From: an uncultured Alphaproteobacteria bacterium
GTDB taxonomy: Bacteria; Pseudomonadota; Alphaproteobacteria; MPNO01; UBA2964
NCBI GenBank assembly: GCA_951812775.1
Contig: OX638326.1
Location: 1,934,335-1,998,334, forward strand
DNA length: 64,000 nucleotides
Reading direction: 5' to 3'
The position numbers and the translations under genes are program-made. Below are positions 10,101 through 18,804 of the stretch, piece by piece. How positions within the stretch are numbered: the first letter of the stretch is position 1; every line of letters begins with the position of its first letter. Below the pieces are notes generated by a model. That model was not told where the DNA came from and made no database searches. It worked only from the letters and a program-made list of their open reading frames with translations.

Positions 10101-10968
10101 GCTCCGCCCGGCGGTGCCACAGCTTCACAAGCTCGCCCTTGACCGGCTCCGCCTTCTTGCCGCGCGTGACAAGCGCTGCGGCCTGGGCGTTCGCTGTCGT
10201 GTATTCGCGGCCTTCGTCCGCCATGTGTTGCAGAATGTCCTGCCGCCGCGTAGAGAACGCATCAAGCCACTCCCGCGACCAGCCGGAAATCTCGAAGCTC
10301 GGCAACCCGCCCACAGTCGTCGACGTCAACTCGTAGCCGAGGTTCCACAGCCGCCGCGCCAGATCGTTGCGGTACCACGCGCCAAACACACGACGATTGC
10401 GCTTCAATAGCGTGGGCTCGACACTTCGCCATGCGCCATCCTTGTTGCGTGTCATGTTCGCGACCACGGCATGCGTGTGAAGTTGCGGGTCGTTATTGCG
10501 GCTCGCCATGTGCCGGAACGTCGCCGCGATCATCCCATCCGCCGCCTCCCGGGGCCGTCGGCCCGTCGCGGGGTCGTAGCCTCTGGTCTGAAGATACTCC
10601 TGCTCGATCCAGTCGAGCGTCGCGCAGACAGCTTCGTCATGGGCATGCATCACCGCCCGTCTGCCCCGGTAAAGGGCTTCCAGCGAGACCGACTTCGGCG
10701 CCGAGAAGGTCATGTCCCAGCCGGGACGGTGCTGGCGCGTGCCGTCGATGACGCGGCCCAGCGTGATATCTGTGCCGGGGACATGGCCCGACAGAATCGA
10801 TATGAACTTTCGCTTGCCGACGCGCTGACCAAGCCCCAGAGATTCCGCGCCCGCACCGTGCCACCGGTTGGCGGAACGGTGGGAACTGTCGTTCCGGGCG
10901 AGGTATTCGTGCAGGAAATAGCCGAAGGTCTGCTCGGCACTCACAAGCGGGCGTGGACCGGAAAGCAT
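7124..10968 (-). pseudogene. MobF/TrwC-type conjugative relaxase-helicase, heavily decayed
   Basis: The N-terminal 400 residues are a TrwC-type relaxase: nearby tyrosines at 17 and 22, WDMTFSAPKSVS, and the metal triad His153, His164, His166 in DPQLHTH. A RecD-like helicase follows, with Walker A as GFAGTGKIRM (the usual Thr is Ile), VVDEASM, and the late motif HAWTSTVHRAQG before YVEMSRAR. The C-terminal region continues to 7124. The chain is broken by frameshifts near 9780, 8445 and 8100 and by in-frame stops TAG at 9027-9029 and TGA at 7340-7342. Intact, it would nick oriT and pilot DNA during transfer. Large open frames on the opposite strand here are composition artefacts. Confidence 0.9.
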
Positions 10969-11229
10969 TAGCGGGGATCGAAGCAGCGTCGCGGTGTTGA
11001 CGAGGCCACGAAGCTCGACCGTCGCTTCGGACGGGGGCTCGTCATCACTGTAATGGGGTCAAGCCGGTCCATGATAACCGTTGGTGTCCCTAGGTCAAAA
11101 AAAGACATCTCCATGCGATGATAGTGCACACACCATATGCGCGATGGCTTGCCACCCTTCAATTTATCCATGTTTCCCAGAGTTTTGGGATTTTGACGTA
11201 GCCCGCGAGAGTTCTCCGGTAAACCCGGG
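10969..11229. other. Stretch with no recognisable gene
   Basis: Between the relaxase start and the transposase remnant I see no credible coding sequence on either strand. The first 90 bases extend the relaxase frame upstream without a start codon, so they may be a decayed leader or promoter of that gene. Confidence 0.4.
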
Positions 11230-11541
11230 GCGGTTCAAACGGAAACAACCTATCTCATCACCAGCCTGCCGCAGCCCGATCCTGAACATATCCTGCGCCT
11301 TAACCGACATCACTGGAAAGTGGAAGCAATGCATCGCGACAAGGATGTCACGCTCGGAGAAGATGGCTACACCAACCGATCAGACAACGCGCCCCGCAAC
11401 ATCTTCGTCTTGACGAGCGCCGCTCGGACCCTACTCAAGCTAATATCCAACTCACCCACCAGAGCCACCGAAATGGTCCAGGATGACCGAAACAACGCCG
11501 TCAGGTTCGTATCAAATTCAAAGAAAACAGCCTTTCTCTGA
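11230..11541 (+). pseudogene. ISAs1-type transposase, C-terminal remnant
   Basis: One frame gives the C-terminal part of an ISAs1-family DDE transposase: TTYLITSLPQPDPEHILRL, then NRHHWKVEAMH, KDVTLGEDGYTNRSDNAPRN and an ending rich in Leu and Ala. These correspond to the family pattern of an HW-IE motif followed by LDVTF-ED and a terminal helix. The N-terminal two thirds and any terminal inverted repeats are missing. It marks an old insertion beside the defence operon. From 11542 to 11672 I see nothing further. Confidence 0.7.
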
Positions 11542-11672
11542 ATCGCCCTGACCGCTCAACGAAACCCTTGACCGCGCCGCATAAGCGCCCCAAACATCAA
11601 ACCGCTCGGAGACTCCATGGGATAATTTCCAACACTTTCGAGACACAACCCGTTGTGTTGCCGATTACAGAC

Positions 11673-12674
11673 TCAAGATCTGCGGTCGAGACACGCTGAT
11701 GTCTCGGGAATTCCCTCTGTAAGCTCGAACGTCAAAATTGATGCGCGGTATTGATCCGGTAACGGTACGATTTGTGAAAGATCAACGTCAAAACGAATGT
11801 TCTCAATTGGGTCACTCGCGCGCACATGCGGCACAGGAATTTCCTCTGCCCGAAAGAGGCTCAGTGAGGCGTTGTCTTGGTAGGTCTGAAGGGCCAAGTC
11901 GCTGCGGTACAGGTCGCGCCCACCTTTGGCGAGGCACTGGATCAAGAAGGCACTGCGCAGGTCATGATCTGAAAGCCTGGCTGCGAGTGTCTCCATAAGA
12001 TCGGCAACCGTTTGCCCACTTTGCACTTCGATCACACAGAGTGATGCAATATAAGCATCGAATGCTCCTGACGGCCTGAGTTGATCGAGCGAAAAACGAT
12101 GCTGCGGCAGGGGTTTTGTCGTGGTCTTGACGTCGAGTACGAAATTGTCGGCGACAAAATCATACTTCGCGGTCTTTCGGGTGCTCCAGAACCGCACGGC
12201 GGCGTCGGTGTTCTGTGCATGGGCGATGACAGTGAGTTCGCCCCAAAGGCCAACAAGATCACGGGTATTGTCTTCGATCCGGCTGAAGAGTGCCGCGACT
12301 TGTTGAACACAAGTAGCAATCTCGGCATTGGTGCTCGGCGGACTCGCTGTGCAGAAACTCTCTTCCAGTATTCTCAGGAACAGGCGGACAATGGCCGGGT
12401 CGCTCTCCTTCAGGCGGATAAGCGAGTAGCACCCCTGATGTGGTACTCGCGTGTTCGTGTCGATGACGCAGGTGCGGGAGAACAGGGCATCAACCGCGCG
12501 CAAAGCAATATCGGGCCGGAGGTCATCCGCACGGGCGGGAAGCAGAAGCGCGGGAAAGGCTTGGGCATCAATGGCAAGCCAGTAAGGGTAGTCGCTATTT
12601 ACTGGCAGTCCGAAGAGGGCAGCGCCATACTCGGGGATCGTTTGACAAAGCGTGGGATACAGATCGGTCAGCAT
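11673..12674 (-). CDS. PD-(D/E)xK nuclease-like protein (DUF4420 type)
   Basis: This 333-residue protein has the layout of the PD-(D/E)xK motif proteins found with Z1 and GHKL genes: GLWGEL (Glu146), then YDFVAD (Asp172) and VLDVKTT (Asp181, Lys183), giving D-x8-D-x-K, and downstream a Q-containing helix (FSLDQLR). It is likely the DNA-cleaving part of the MORC-Z1 defence set. It is the last gene of the operon, six bases after the Z1 gene. The frame is intact. The family call rests on motif spacing and neighbourhood; the DNA sequence recognised is unknown. Confidence 0.75.
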   Translation of the reverse strand: MLTDLYPTLCQTIPEYGAALFGLPVNSDYPYWLAIDAQAFPALLLPARADDLRPDIALRAVDALFSRTCVIDTNTRVPHQGCYSLIRLKESDPAIVRLFLRILEESFCTASPPSTNAEIATCVQQVAALFSRIEDNTRDLVGLWGELTVIAHAQNTDAAVRFWSTRKTAKYDFVADNFVLDVKTTTKPLPQHRFSLDQLRPSGAFDAYIASLCVIEVQSGQTVADLMETLAARLSDHDLRSAFLIQCLAKGGRDLYRSDLALQTYQDNASLSLFRAEEIPVPHVRASDPIENIRFDVDLSQIVPLPDQYRASILTFELTEGIPETSACLDRRS

Positions 12675-12680
12675 GGGTGC

Positions 12681-14882
12681 TCACCGCTCAACCCAAACAC
12701 GCTCCATCAACGGATCCGGGATGTGGACAGCGAGGATTGGAACGTCGCGCACCGTGCGCTTCTTGTCGGCAGTCTGGATATCATAGCGATGGAGTTGGAA
12801 GGTCACGGTCTCAGAAGACACCAATGCGCGCGCACCGGGATAATTGGTCGGCGCGTTTGCACCCTGCCAGAGTTGCTTGACCTTCGGCGGTGATTTTTCG
12901 GTCAGTGTCCGCTTGTAGTCCACGCCCGACCATGGCCCGGACAGAGCATAGAAGCTGCATGTCATACCCGGATCCTGGGAGACCATGCGCTCCAGACCAA
13001 GCATAAGTGCGCTGTGCCGGAGGTTGTCGTCAGGCCAACAATAGCGAAATTGGCCGATCATCGGCAGAATGCAGGCAAGGGCGAGCGTGTCGCTGAAGGC
13101 GGGCACGATCTGTTTGTCGTTCCAGCCATCTTCCGCATAGGGCGCAAAATCGAATGACCCGAGAATCCGTTCGACGAGTTTCCGGTTTTCAGCAACTGTT
13201 TCGCTGTCGTCGAAAGGATGATCGGGGACGATCCAGCCGCCTTGGCCCTTAGACTGATACATCTCCAGCAAAATGACCGAGGACCGTGTGGGTTTCAGAT
13301 TCGGATCCAGGAAGTATGCGCGACGCCAGTCTTTCAGGCTCCCGCCTTCTTCGAGATGATTGCGGATAGAGCCGCGAACGGACTCCTCGTGCTTCACATA
13401 GTCGGTGAAGGCATCGGTATTCGCGCTGGTCAGATAGATACGGCACAGCCCTAGATAGCGCTTCTTGTAGCCGAAGAAGCGAGCACGTTGTTGGATGTTG
13501 TCCGCATTGCCGATGCCCGTTGATCGCGGCATGTAACTAACTGTTAGGCCCTCGACCGTAAAGCCTCGATCAAGGCCGATGCCACCGATAAGAATCCAGC
13601 TATACTCGCCTGCCCAATCGACGGGAGCTATGCGGCTTTTCTGGCGCGTGTTGAGTTCGGCGACGGCAGTTTCTTCCATTGCCTCGAACAGGATCGGGGC
13701 GATTTCCTCGAAGGTCAACGACGTATCATATGTCTTGATAATTCCGTCTGACGACTTCCGGAATTCGCTTAAGAGTTCTGCATGGTCAGGATGGGTATCG
13801 TCTTGCAGGATCGCCAACCAATGATCCTTGATCTGCTGAGTCCATCGTTTGAACATCAAGTGCTCGTCTTTCGCCACCGCAGGATGTATCATCATTGAAC
13901 GGTTTAGGCCCTTCTTAAACTCGTCTTCCAGAAAGCCGATTGCAACTCCAATGAAGAAATCCCGAAGCGCCGCGCGCAGGCTTTCTGGCGCTTCAGGCGG
14001 CGGGTCATTCTTATCGGGCACTTCACTCAGAGGGATATGCTTGACATACTTTTTGGCACCATCAACGAAGAATTCCTGCCCGCCGACATAGTGCGTGCCG
14101 GGGGTGAGGACGCGCCCAAAATCAGGCGAAAGAACATCTATGCGGCTGATCAGAAGCGGTGCCTGAGGCGTTGCCGTGTAGAGGATATAACTATGATACG
14201 GAAACAGGTCGCGCAGCGCCTTGATCCGAGCATAGGTCGTACTCTCATCGTCTTTCTTGGCCTTAGTATTCATACCCGCCTGATCACCTTCATCGTCGAT
14301 GATCAGGGTCGGCACGTCAGAAAAATCAGACCCGCCAAGAAGTCTGGCGAGGTTGTCCAAGTGCTGGTGTTGTTTCATCGAAACGATCATTATCGTCTGT
14401 GCGCGGGAGCTTCCGCGCCGCCAACGTGCAAGTTCGGTATTCACGCGCTTCACTTCGTTTTGCTGGAACGCCTTCTGCTGCGTGGTGAACAGATTCCATT
14501 CACGGGTGCCTGCGGTATCCAGATCGCCCTTCAGGCGGTCGAAGCTCTGTTCGACAAGGTTGTTGGTGGTCCCTGCAAGCAGGATGACAAGCCGAAACCT
14601 ATTATCCCGTGCGAGGGCCGCAAGGCTCGTGAACGACAAGGTCTTGCCGCTCTGGACATAGCCGATCACGAGCCCGGTATTCACAGCATCCGTCGCCTCG
14701 GGCGGGACGCAATCGCTCATGATCGAAACGGTCTCCTGAACAAGCCGTTCTTTCTCGTCATCTGACAAGGCCGTGTTGGCGTTCAGTAAATCGGTAAATG
14801 CGTCCCCCTGAGTGGGCGACCAACCGCCATCTCCGTCGGCGCGGCTCGGCGCAACTGTGATCGTTCGGGGATCATTCGCCAT
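12681..14882 (-). CDS. Z1 domain ATPase
   Basis: This 733-residue P-loop protein has Walker A as GYVQSGKT (residues 74-81) and Walker B as IIDDEGDQ (about 194-201), then YILYTATPQAPLL and, near the middle, GGIGLDRGFTVEGL and NIQQRARFFGYK, which correspond to late superfamily II helicase motifs. Together these are the signature of Z1-domain proteins, which occur with MORC-like ATPases in restriction-type systems. The ATG at 14882 starts 11 bases inside the end of the GHKL gene, implying coupled translation; an upstream in-frame ATG at 14960 would force a much longer overlap. The frame is intact. Confidence 0.85.
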   Translation of the reverse strand: MANDPRTITVAPSRADGDGGWSPTQGDAFTDLLNANTALSDDEKERLVQETVSIMSDCVPPEATDAVNTGLVIGYVQSGKTLSFTSLAALARDNRFRLVILLAGTTNNLVEQSFDRLKGDLDTAGTREWNLFTTQQKAFQQNEVKRVNTELARWRRGSSRAQTIMIVSMKQHQHLDNLARLLGGSDFSDVPTLIIDDEGDQAGMNTKAKKDDESTTYARIKALRDLFPYHSYILYTATPQAPLLISRIDVLSPDFGRVLTPGTHYVGGQEFFVDGAKKYVKHIPLSEVPDKNDPPPEAPESLRAALRDFFIGVAIGFLEDEFKKGLNRSMMIHPAVAKDEHLMFKRWTQQIKDHWLAILQDDTHPDHAELLSEFRKSSDGIIKTYDTSLTFEEIAPILFEAMEETAVAELNTRQKSRIAPVDWAGEYSWILIGGIGLDRGFTVEGLTVSYMPRSTGIGNADNIQQRARFFGYKKRYLGLCRIYLTSANTDAFTDYVKHEESVRGSIRNHLEEGGSLKDWRRAYFLDPNLKPTRSSVILLEMYQSKGQGGWIVPDHPFDDSETVAENRKLVERILGSFDFAPYAEDGWNDKQIVPAFSDTLALACILPMIGQFRYCWPDDNLRHSALMLGLERMVSQDPGMTCSFYALSGPWSGVDYKRTLTEKSPPKVKQLWQGANAPTNYPGARALVSSETVTFQLHRYDIQTADKKRTVRDVPILAVHIPDPLMERVWVER

Positions 14883-16449
14883 CGGACAGCCTCTTGGACA
14901 TTTGGTTTCTGAGAATTTCATTGGTGAAACGGCGGATGGCGGACGGGTTGCGGTCAGCAAGCTCCCCCACCTCTACTTCGGCAAGCGCCATTGCGGCGGC
15001 GATATTCAGGACGGCGGTGAAACTTTCGGAATCCAGCGTTGGAAATTGCGCCATGAAGGGATGGAGCATGGCCAGTCGAATGGTTATCTGGCGTGGCTCC
15101 GGGTCTGTGATGGATGGACGATTACGGATATCCAGCCAGTCCGCTCCATTATCGGCGTAGGACAGTTCGACGGCAACGATCCAGTCCTCACTCCGAAACC
15201 GCATCCGAAAACGGGCATGCTCGTTGTCCGCATCCGATAGATCGGGAAGCGGCGCGGTGTCATCAGGATCTCGGTCAGAGGGCGGTAGATCAGCCTGATC
15301 TTGCGCGCCTGCATGGGTCTGCGATGTCAGGCTTTGATTGTTCAGCCGCTCCGCCATCGATTCGAGCGCGGCGGCGGCGTCCTTACGTGTGGCCTTCGCG
15401 TCCTTCTTGCTTCTGTGCTCGCGGACTTGTTGGAGCAGCGGGAAGGCTTCCCCCGATAGTTCCTCGCGGAGTTCTTTCTGGAAGGTTTCCTCGGCTTCCT
15501 CCCACTTGATCCCGTCTTTGGTGTGGCTAACGTGGAAACCCTTAAGGTGGATTTCGCCAAAGATGCGCTGGGAGGCGAAGCTGTTGGGCCGTCCGAAAAT
15601 GTCTTCGGGGCGATAGGTCTCGTCGAAGCTGCCCATAATCAAGCGCTTGCGCCGAAAGAGCGCCAAGCCCGCAAGGCGCGTACTTCCGGGTTCGCGGACC
15701 GCGACAAAGCCCGTGGCGCCGCGACCGTCGCCAAGTTCGATAGCAATGTCTTTCTTCCAAGCGATGGCAGGCCCGTCAGGGTCCCGATAGCTCGGGGCAA
15801 CCAAGATGTCGGGATCTTTGTACGCGAGCGGCTCGTCATCGACGGTCAGAAGCATCGATCCGTCGCGAATGAAGATCCGATAGATACTGCACAGATGGTC
15901 CTTGATCTTCTGAACCGTCCGCCCGCGCGGGAAATGGCGGATGTTGTCCAGGCGAATTTCGGTGTAGTGCTTGTCTGCGGAGACTTGCGTTGAGATGACA
16001 TGCAGTTCTTCGGTGCTGTTTTCGACGATTTTGTCGATGTCGAAGATCACGGTCCGCTCGATATTCTCCCCAAGCGCGGTTGTCCGCACGGTCCAGTTTG
16101 GCGCGAACCAGCACGCCGCGCTCTTCATCCCCATGCCAAATTCAGACAAGCCCAACGCATCGGGGGGGATTTCAGCGGGACGGAAGGCGCGCTGATAATC
16201 GGACGCAGCGATACCCGCCGCGTTGTCGCGTATAGTGATACAGTTTTCCTGCAACTCGAAACGGATATCGACATGGAGGCGGTAATCGGCTCCATCAGTC
16301 GCCTTGAGGTCCCGCTGTCGGTCCAGGCTGCTCTGGATGGCGTTATCGACAAACTCGGCCAAGGCGTACCAAGCCTTGTAGTTCAGGTGCGGCAGGACCG
16401 ATAGGACGTTGACGCCGGGGCGGATATTAACGGAGTTTAGTTGCGCCAT
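14872..16449 (-). CDS. MORC/MutL-like GHKL ATPase
   Basis: This 525-residue protein has the three GHKL ATP-binding motifs near its N-terminus: the N box EFVDNAIQS (32-40), DNAAGI (75-80) and GLSEFGMGMKSA (from 100). A later segment with LKGFHVSHTKDGIKWE resembles the S5-like part of MORC proteins, and an acidic linker (about 375-410) precedes a small C-terminal domain. In bacteria such ATPases sit in operons with Z1 proteins and cytosine methyltransferases, as described by Iyer, Abhiman and Aravind. Its start overlaps the methyltransferase stop by one base (TAATG). It probably acts as the ATP-driven clamp of the system; that role is inference. Confidence 0.85.
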   Translation of the reverse strand: MAQLNSVNIRPGVNVLSVLPHLNYKAWYALAEFVDNAIQSSLDRQRDLKATDGADYRLHVDIRFELQENCITIRDNAAGIAASDYQRAFRPAEIPPDALGLSEFGMGMKSAACWFAPNWTVRTTALGENIERTVIFDIDKIVENSTEELHVISTQVSADKHYTEIRLDNIRHFPRGRTVQKIKDHLCSIYRIFIRDGSMLLTVDDEPLAYKDPDILVAPSYRDPDGPAIAWKKDIAIELGDGRGATGFVAVREPGSTRLAGLALFRRKRLIMGSFDETYRPEDIFGRPNSFASQRIFGEIHLKGFHVSHTKDGIKWEEAEETFQKELREELSGEAFPLLQQVREHRSKKDAKATRKDAAAALESMAERLNNQSLTSQTHAGAQDQADLPPSDRDPDDTAPLPDLSDADNEHARFRMRFRSEDWIVAVELSYADNGADWLDIRNRPSITDPEPRQITIRLAMLHPFMAQFPTLDSESFTAVLNIAAAMALAEVEVGELADRNPSAIRRFTNEILRNQMSKRLSDGE

Positions 16450-17780
16450 TACTCAGCCGCCATGGCTGCGTGAACCGCGCCCTCCGGGTCAGCTTTGCCC
16501 ACGAGGGCATCGTAGATATTGCCAACCACATCGACATTGACGGCATTTCCGAATGCTTTGTAGGCACCGTTTTTGGTGTCGGGCAGATGGGTTAGCCCAC
16601 CCATGCTCTGCAAACGGCTGCACTCGCGCGGAGTCATGTAGCGCTTCTTCCACGCGATGATGGGGACTTGGCTCGTTGTCATGGCAATAAGAGACGGCGC
16701 GGTATCTTCCTTCTTCACCCGGATACCGCTCGCGCGAAACTGGATGATATGTTTCCAGATACTGCGCTCAGCGCCTTTGCAATTCCATTCGAGTTTCTGA
16801 AAGCTTGGTGGAAAGTCTTTGATCTTGTCGATCCAGGGATCGATGATCCCGCGATGTACCGCGTAGAGCGCACGGTTTTTAGCAATGAAGTCGATCTTCC
16901 ATGCCGGAAAATGGTCAAGCGTCGTGCGCGCATAAGATGGCAATGCGCCTTCGGTCTGCTCAGGCGACAATCCCGCCAAAGGCATCCCAAACGCGCCCTT
17001 GAATTTGCCAAGCCGTTTGCAGCCCCGTGCATGGGGCGTAAGGCCATCGAGCGGGTAATCCGCACCAAACTCCATCGCCCAAATCGGGTAGGACGGCAGG
17101 TGCTGATCTTTTGGGAAGGCCGCGACAAACTCCTGCCATGTCTCAAGATACCGAAGATGATCGCTGTTCAAGCCATGGGCTTCGAGCGGATCCTCGTCGA
17201 GGACAGAGCGGATCGACGTCTGCGGAATGTCCTCCGGGATCGGCCATGCAAAATTGCCCAGCCCCTGACGATCACCGACGATGAAGGCCCGCTCGCGCTT
17301 CTGCGGTACGCCGAACATATGCGGCGACAGACGCTCGAAGCTGATCTCGTATCCTACTGCTTTGAGTCGATCACAAATGATAGACCAAGTCTCCCCTCGA
17401 TTATGGCGGATAAGATTCGGAACATTCTCAATGATAAAAAAACGTGGCTGTTTGAGTTTTAGTATCGCGACGACATAGTCGAAGAGGTTTCCCCATTGCG
17501 GGCACTCAAGGCCTTTTTGGTCACCCGCCTTGGAGAATGGCTGGCAGGGGAAGCCCGCGCAAAGAACATCGTGATCAGGAATGGCGCTCAGGTCGACAGA
17601 CCTAATGTCGCCAGCAGGGCGTATCCTGAAATTCTTTTCATACAGCCCTGCGAGATGCTTGTTGAGCTCGGAAGCAAAGACGCACTCTCCACCACGTTGG
17701 CCTAGCGCTTGGTGGAACCCACCCAGTCCGGCAAATAAATCTATGAATTTCATGCGGTTGCGTCTACTCACTTCTTGCAT
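16449..17780 (-). CDS. DNA (cytosine-5) methyltransferase, partner of the MORC-Z1 set
   Basis: This 443-residue Dcm-type enzyme has motif I DLFAGLGG, the catalytic loop GFPCQPFSKAGDQKG (Cys79), motif VI ENV at 118-120, the QKRER motif, a target-recognition region near 230-340 and the C-terminal motif AFGNAV. It would methylate C5 of cytosine in a specific site and so mark host DNA as self. An internal ATG at 17753 (MKFIDLF) fits the usual family start better than the one at 17780; neither has a strong ribosome-binding site. It is the first of four tightly packed genes (MTase, GHKL, Z1, PD-ExK). Confidence 0.9.
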   Translation of the reverse strand: MQEVSRRNRMKFIDLFAGLGGFHQALGQRGGECVFASELNKHLAGLYEKNFRIRPAGDIRSVDLSAIPDHDVLCAGFPCQPFSKAGDQKGLECPQWGNLFDYVVAILKLKQPRFFIIENVPNLIRHNRGETWSIICDRLKAVGYEISFERLSPHMFGVPQKRERAFIVGDRQGLGNFAWPIPEDIPQTSIRSVLDEDPLEAHGLNSDHLRYLETWQEFVAAFPKDQHLPSYPIWAMEFGADYPLDGLTPHARGCKRLGKFKGAFGMPLAGLSPEQTEGALPSYARTTLDHFPAWKIDFIAKNRALYAVHRGIIDPWIDKIKDFPPSFQKLEWNCKGAERSIWKHIIQFRASGIRVKKEDTAPSLIAMTTSQVPIIAWKKRYMTPRECSRLQSMGGLTHLPDTKNGAYKAFGNAVNVDVVGNIYDALVGKADPEGAVHAAMAAE

Positions 17781-17820
17781 TAAATTTAGGGAATTATAGG
17801 GAATAGTCCCAATTCTACGG

Positions 17821-17997
17821 CTATGCCTCCGGGTCTTCGATAATCTTTACTGGGGCCAAAGTGGTGCGAGCGAGTTCCTCTGGTGTTGGTAAGGTTCCGT
17901 CCTCTTTGTGGATTACAAACGGTTTTTCAAGCTCATTTTTCGTCGGTTGATAGGAGTGGGGCTTCACTCGGACTTGTCGGCGCTCTATTGGCATCAT
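17821..17997 (-). CDS. Small 58-aa protein in the defence operon
   Basis: A 58-residue frame begins MMPIERRQVRVKPHSYQPTK and ends in TPEELARTTLAPVKIIEDPEA-type text. GGGAGG lies four to seven bases upstream of the paired ATGs, and the start is 12 bases after the stop of the nuclease gene. It is short, basic at the front and acidic at the back, with no helix-turn-helix or membrane segment. I do not recognise a function. Position between the nuclease and the second methyltransferase suggests a subunit, regulator or stabiliser of the restriction machinery. Confidence 0.6.
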   Translation of the reverse strand: MMPIERRQVRVKPHSYQPTKNELEKPFVIHKEDGTLPTPEELARTTLAPVKIIEDPEA

Positions 17998-18009
17998 TCA
18001 TCCTCCCTT

Positions 18010-18804
18010 TTAATCGCGATAATTCCTGATGGCTTCTTGATAAAGCTTCTGCGCCGGAACAAGCCGATAGTGCCGCTCTTCAATGACCTTAATCTCGTCA
18101 TCCTGTAGGGTCATCTCGAACAGCGCCACGACCTGCGTGTCCATAAACTGCGCAGCGATTGCTCTGCATCGCATGCCGGGGAACTTCTCTTCAACGAAGC
18201 GAATATCTTGACTCGTCTGCACGATACCGATCTGGTCCTTGCCGCCTTTGGCCTGCACTGGGATCACATAATGGCAGCCACGTTTATCGATCCCGATATA
18301 GAGCTCGTCGATCTCGATCTGCCCAATCCCTATGACGGTTGTGCGAAGATGGTTTTGAAGACTGTAGGTCGTAAGGCACAGGAACGTGTCGATCAACCGA
18401 TTGTAGCGCACGATAGCTAAGAGCGCCTGTTCGTCGTCAAGTGCATAGGCACGGATCAGTTCGGGCGTAGCATCGGGGATGTCGGTCATCACCAGGTCTT
18501 CGCGGGGCACGACGCGATTGAATTTGACCATGCGGAACTTGTAGATAGCCTTCCCTGCAAGTTCGATCACCCATTCCATGCCATCGGGCTGGGTTTCGAT
18601 AATACGTTCAGGTAAAGGCACCCGAAAACGAAACGAGTAGATGACGTCGCCCAAGTTTTTCGGAAGCTTGATGTCCAGTGCCTCGGCCGCATCTTCGATG
18701 TCCGTGCGGGCAAATTCGAGGTTGGTTGCCCCGTCAACGTGCCGGTCGAAGAAAACCTTTTCGATAAGAGCGCCATAGCGATTGGGCGATTCAGCCATAG
18801 ACAA
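18010..18804 (-). CDS. Probable type II restriction endonuclease
   Basis: This 264-residue protein directly follows a cytosine methyltransferase and overlaps it by 14 bases. Its C-terminal half has an acidic strand and a Q-A-K strand: IEIDELYIGIDKRG (Glu164, Asp166, Glu167) followed by VIPVQAKGGKDQIG (Gln184, Lys186). This fits a PD-(D/E)xK fold with Gln in place of the second acidic residue, a known variant. The N-terminal half is unassigned. I infer that it is the cognate nuclease of the methyltransferase at 18791-20122. The cut site cannot be read. The start could instead be the ATG at 18798. Confidence 0.65.
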   Translation of the reverse strand: MSMAESPNRYGALIEKVFFDRHVDGATNLEFARTDIEDAAEALDIKLPKNLGDVIYSFRFRVPLPERIIETQPDGMEWVIELAGKAIYKFRMVKFNRVVPREDLVMTDIPDATPELIRAYALDDEQALLAIVRYNRLIDTFLCLTTYSLQNHLRTTVIGIGQIEIDELYIGIDKRGCHYVIPVQAKGGKDQIGIVQTSQDIRFVEEKFPGMRCRAIAAQFMDTQVVALFEMTLQDDEIKVIEERHYRLVPAQKLYQEAIRNYRD

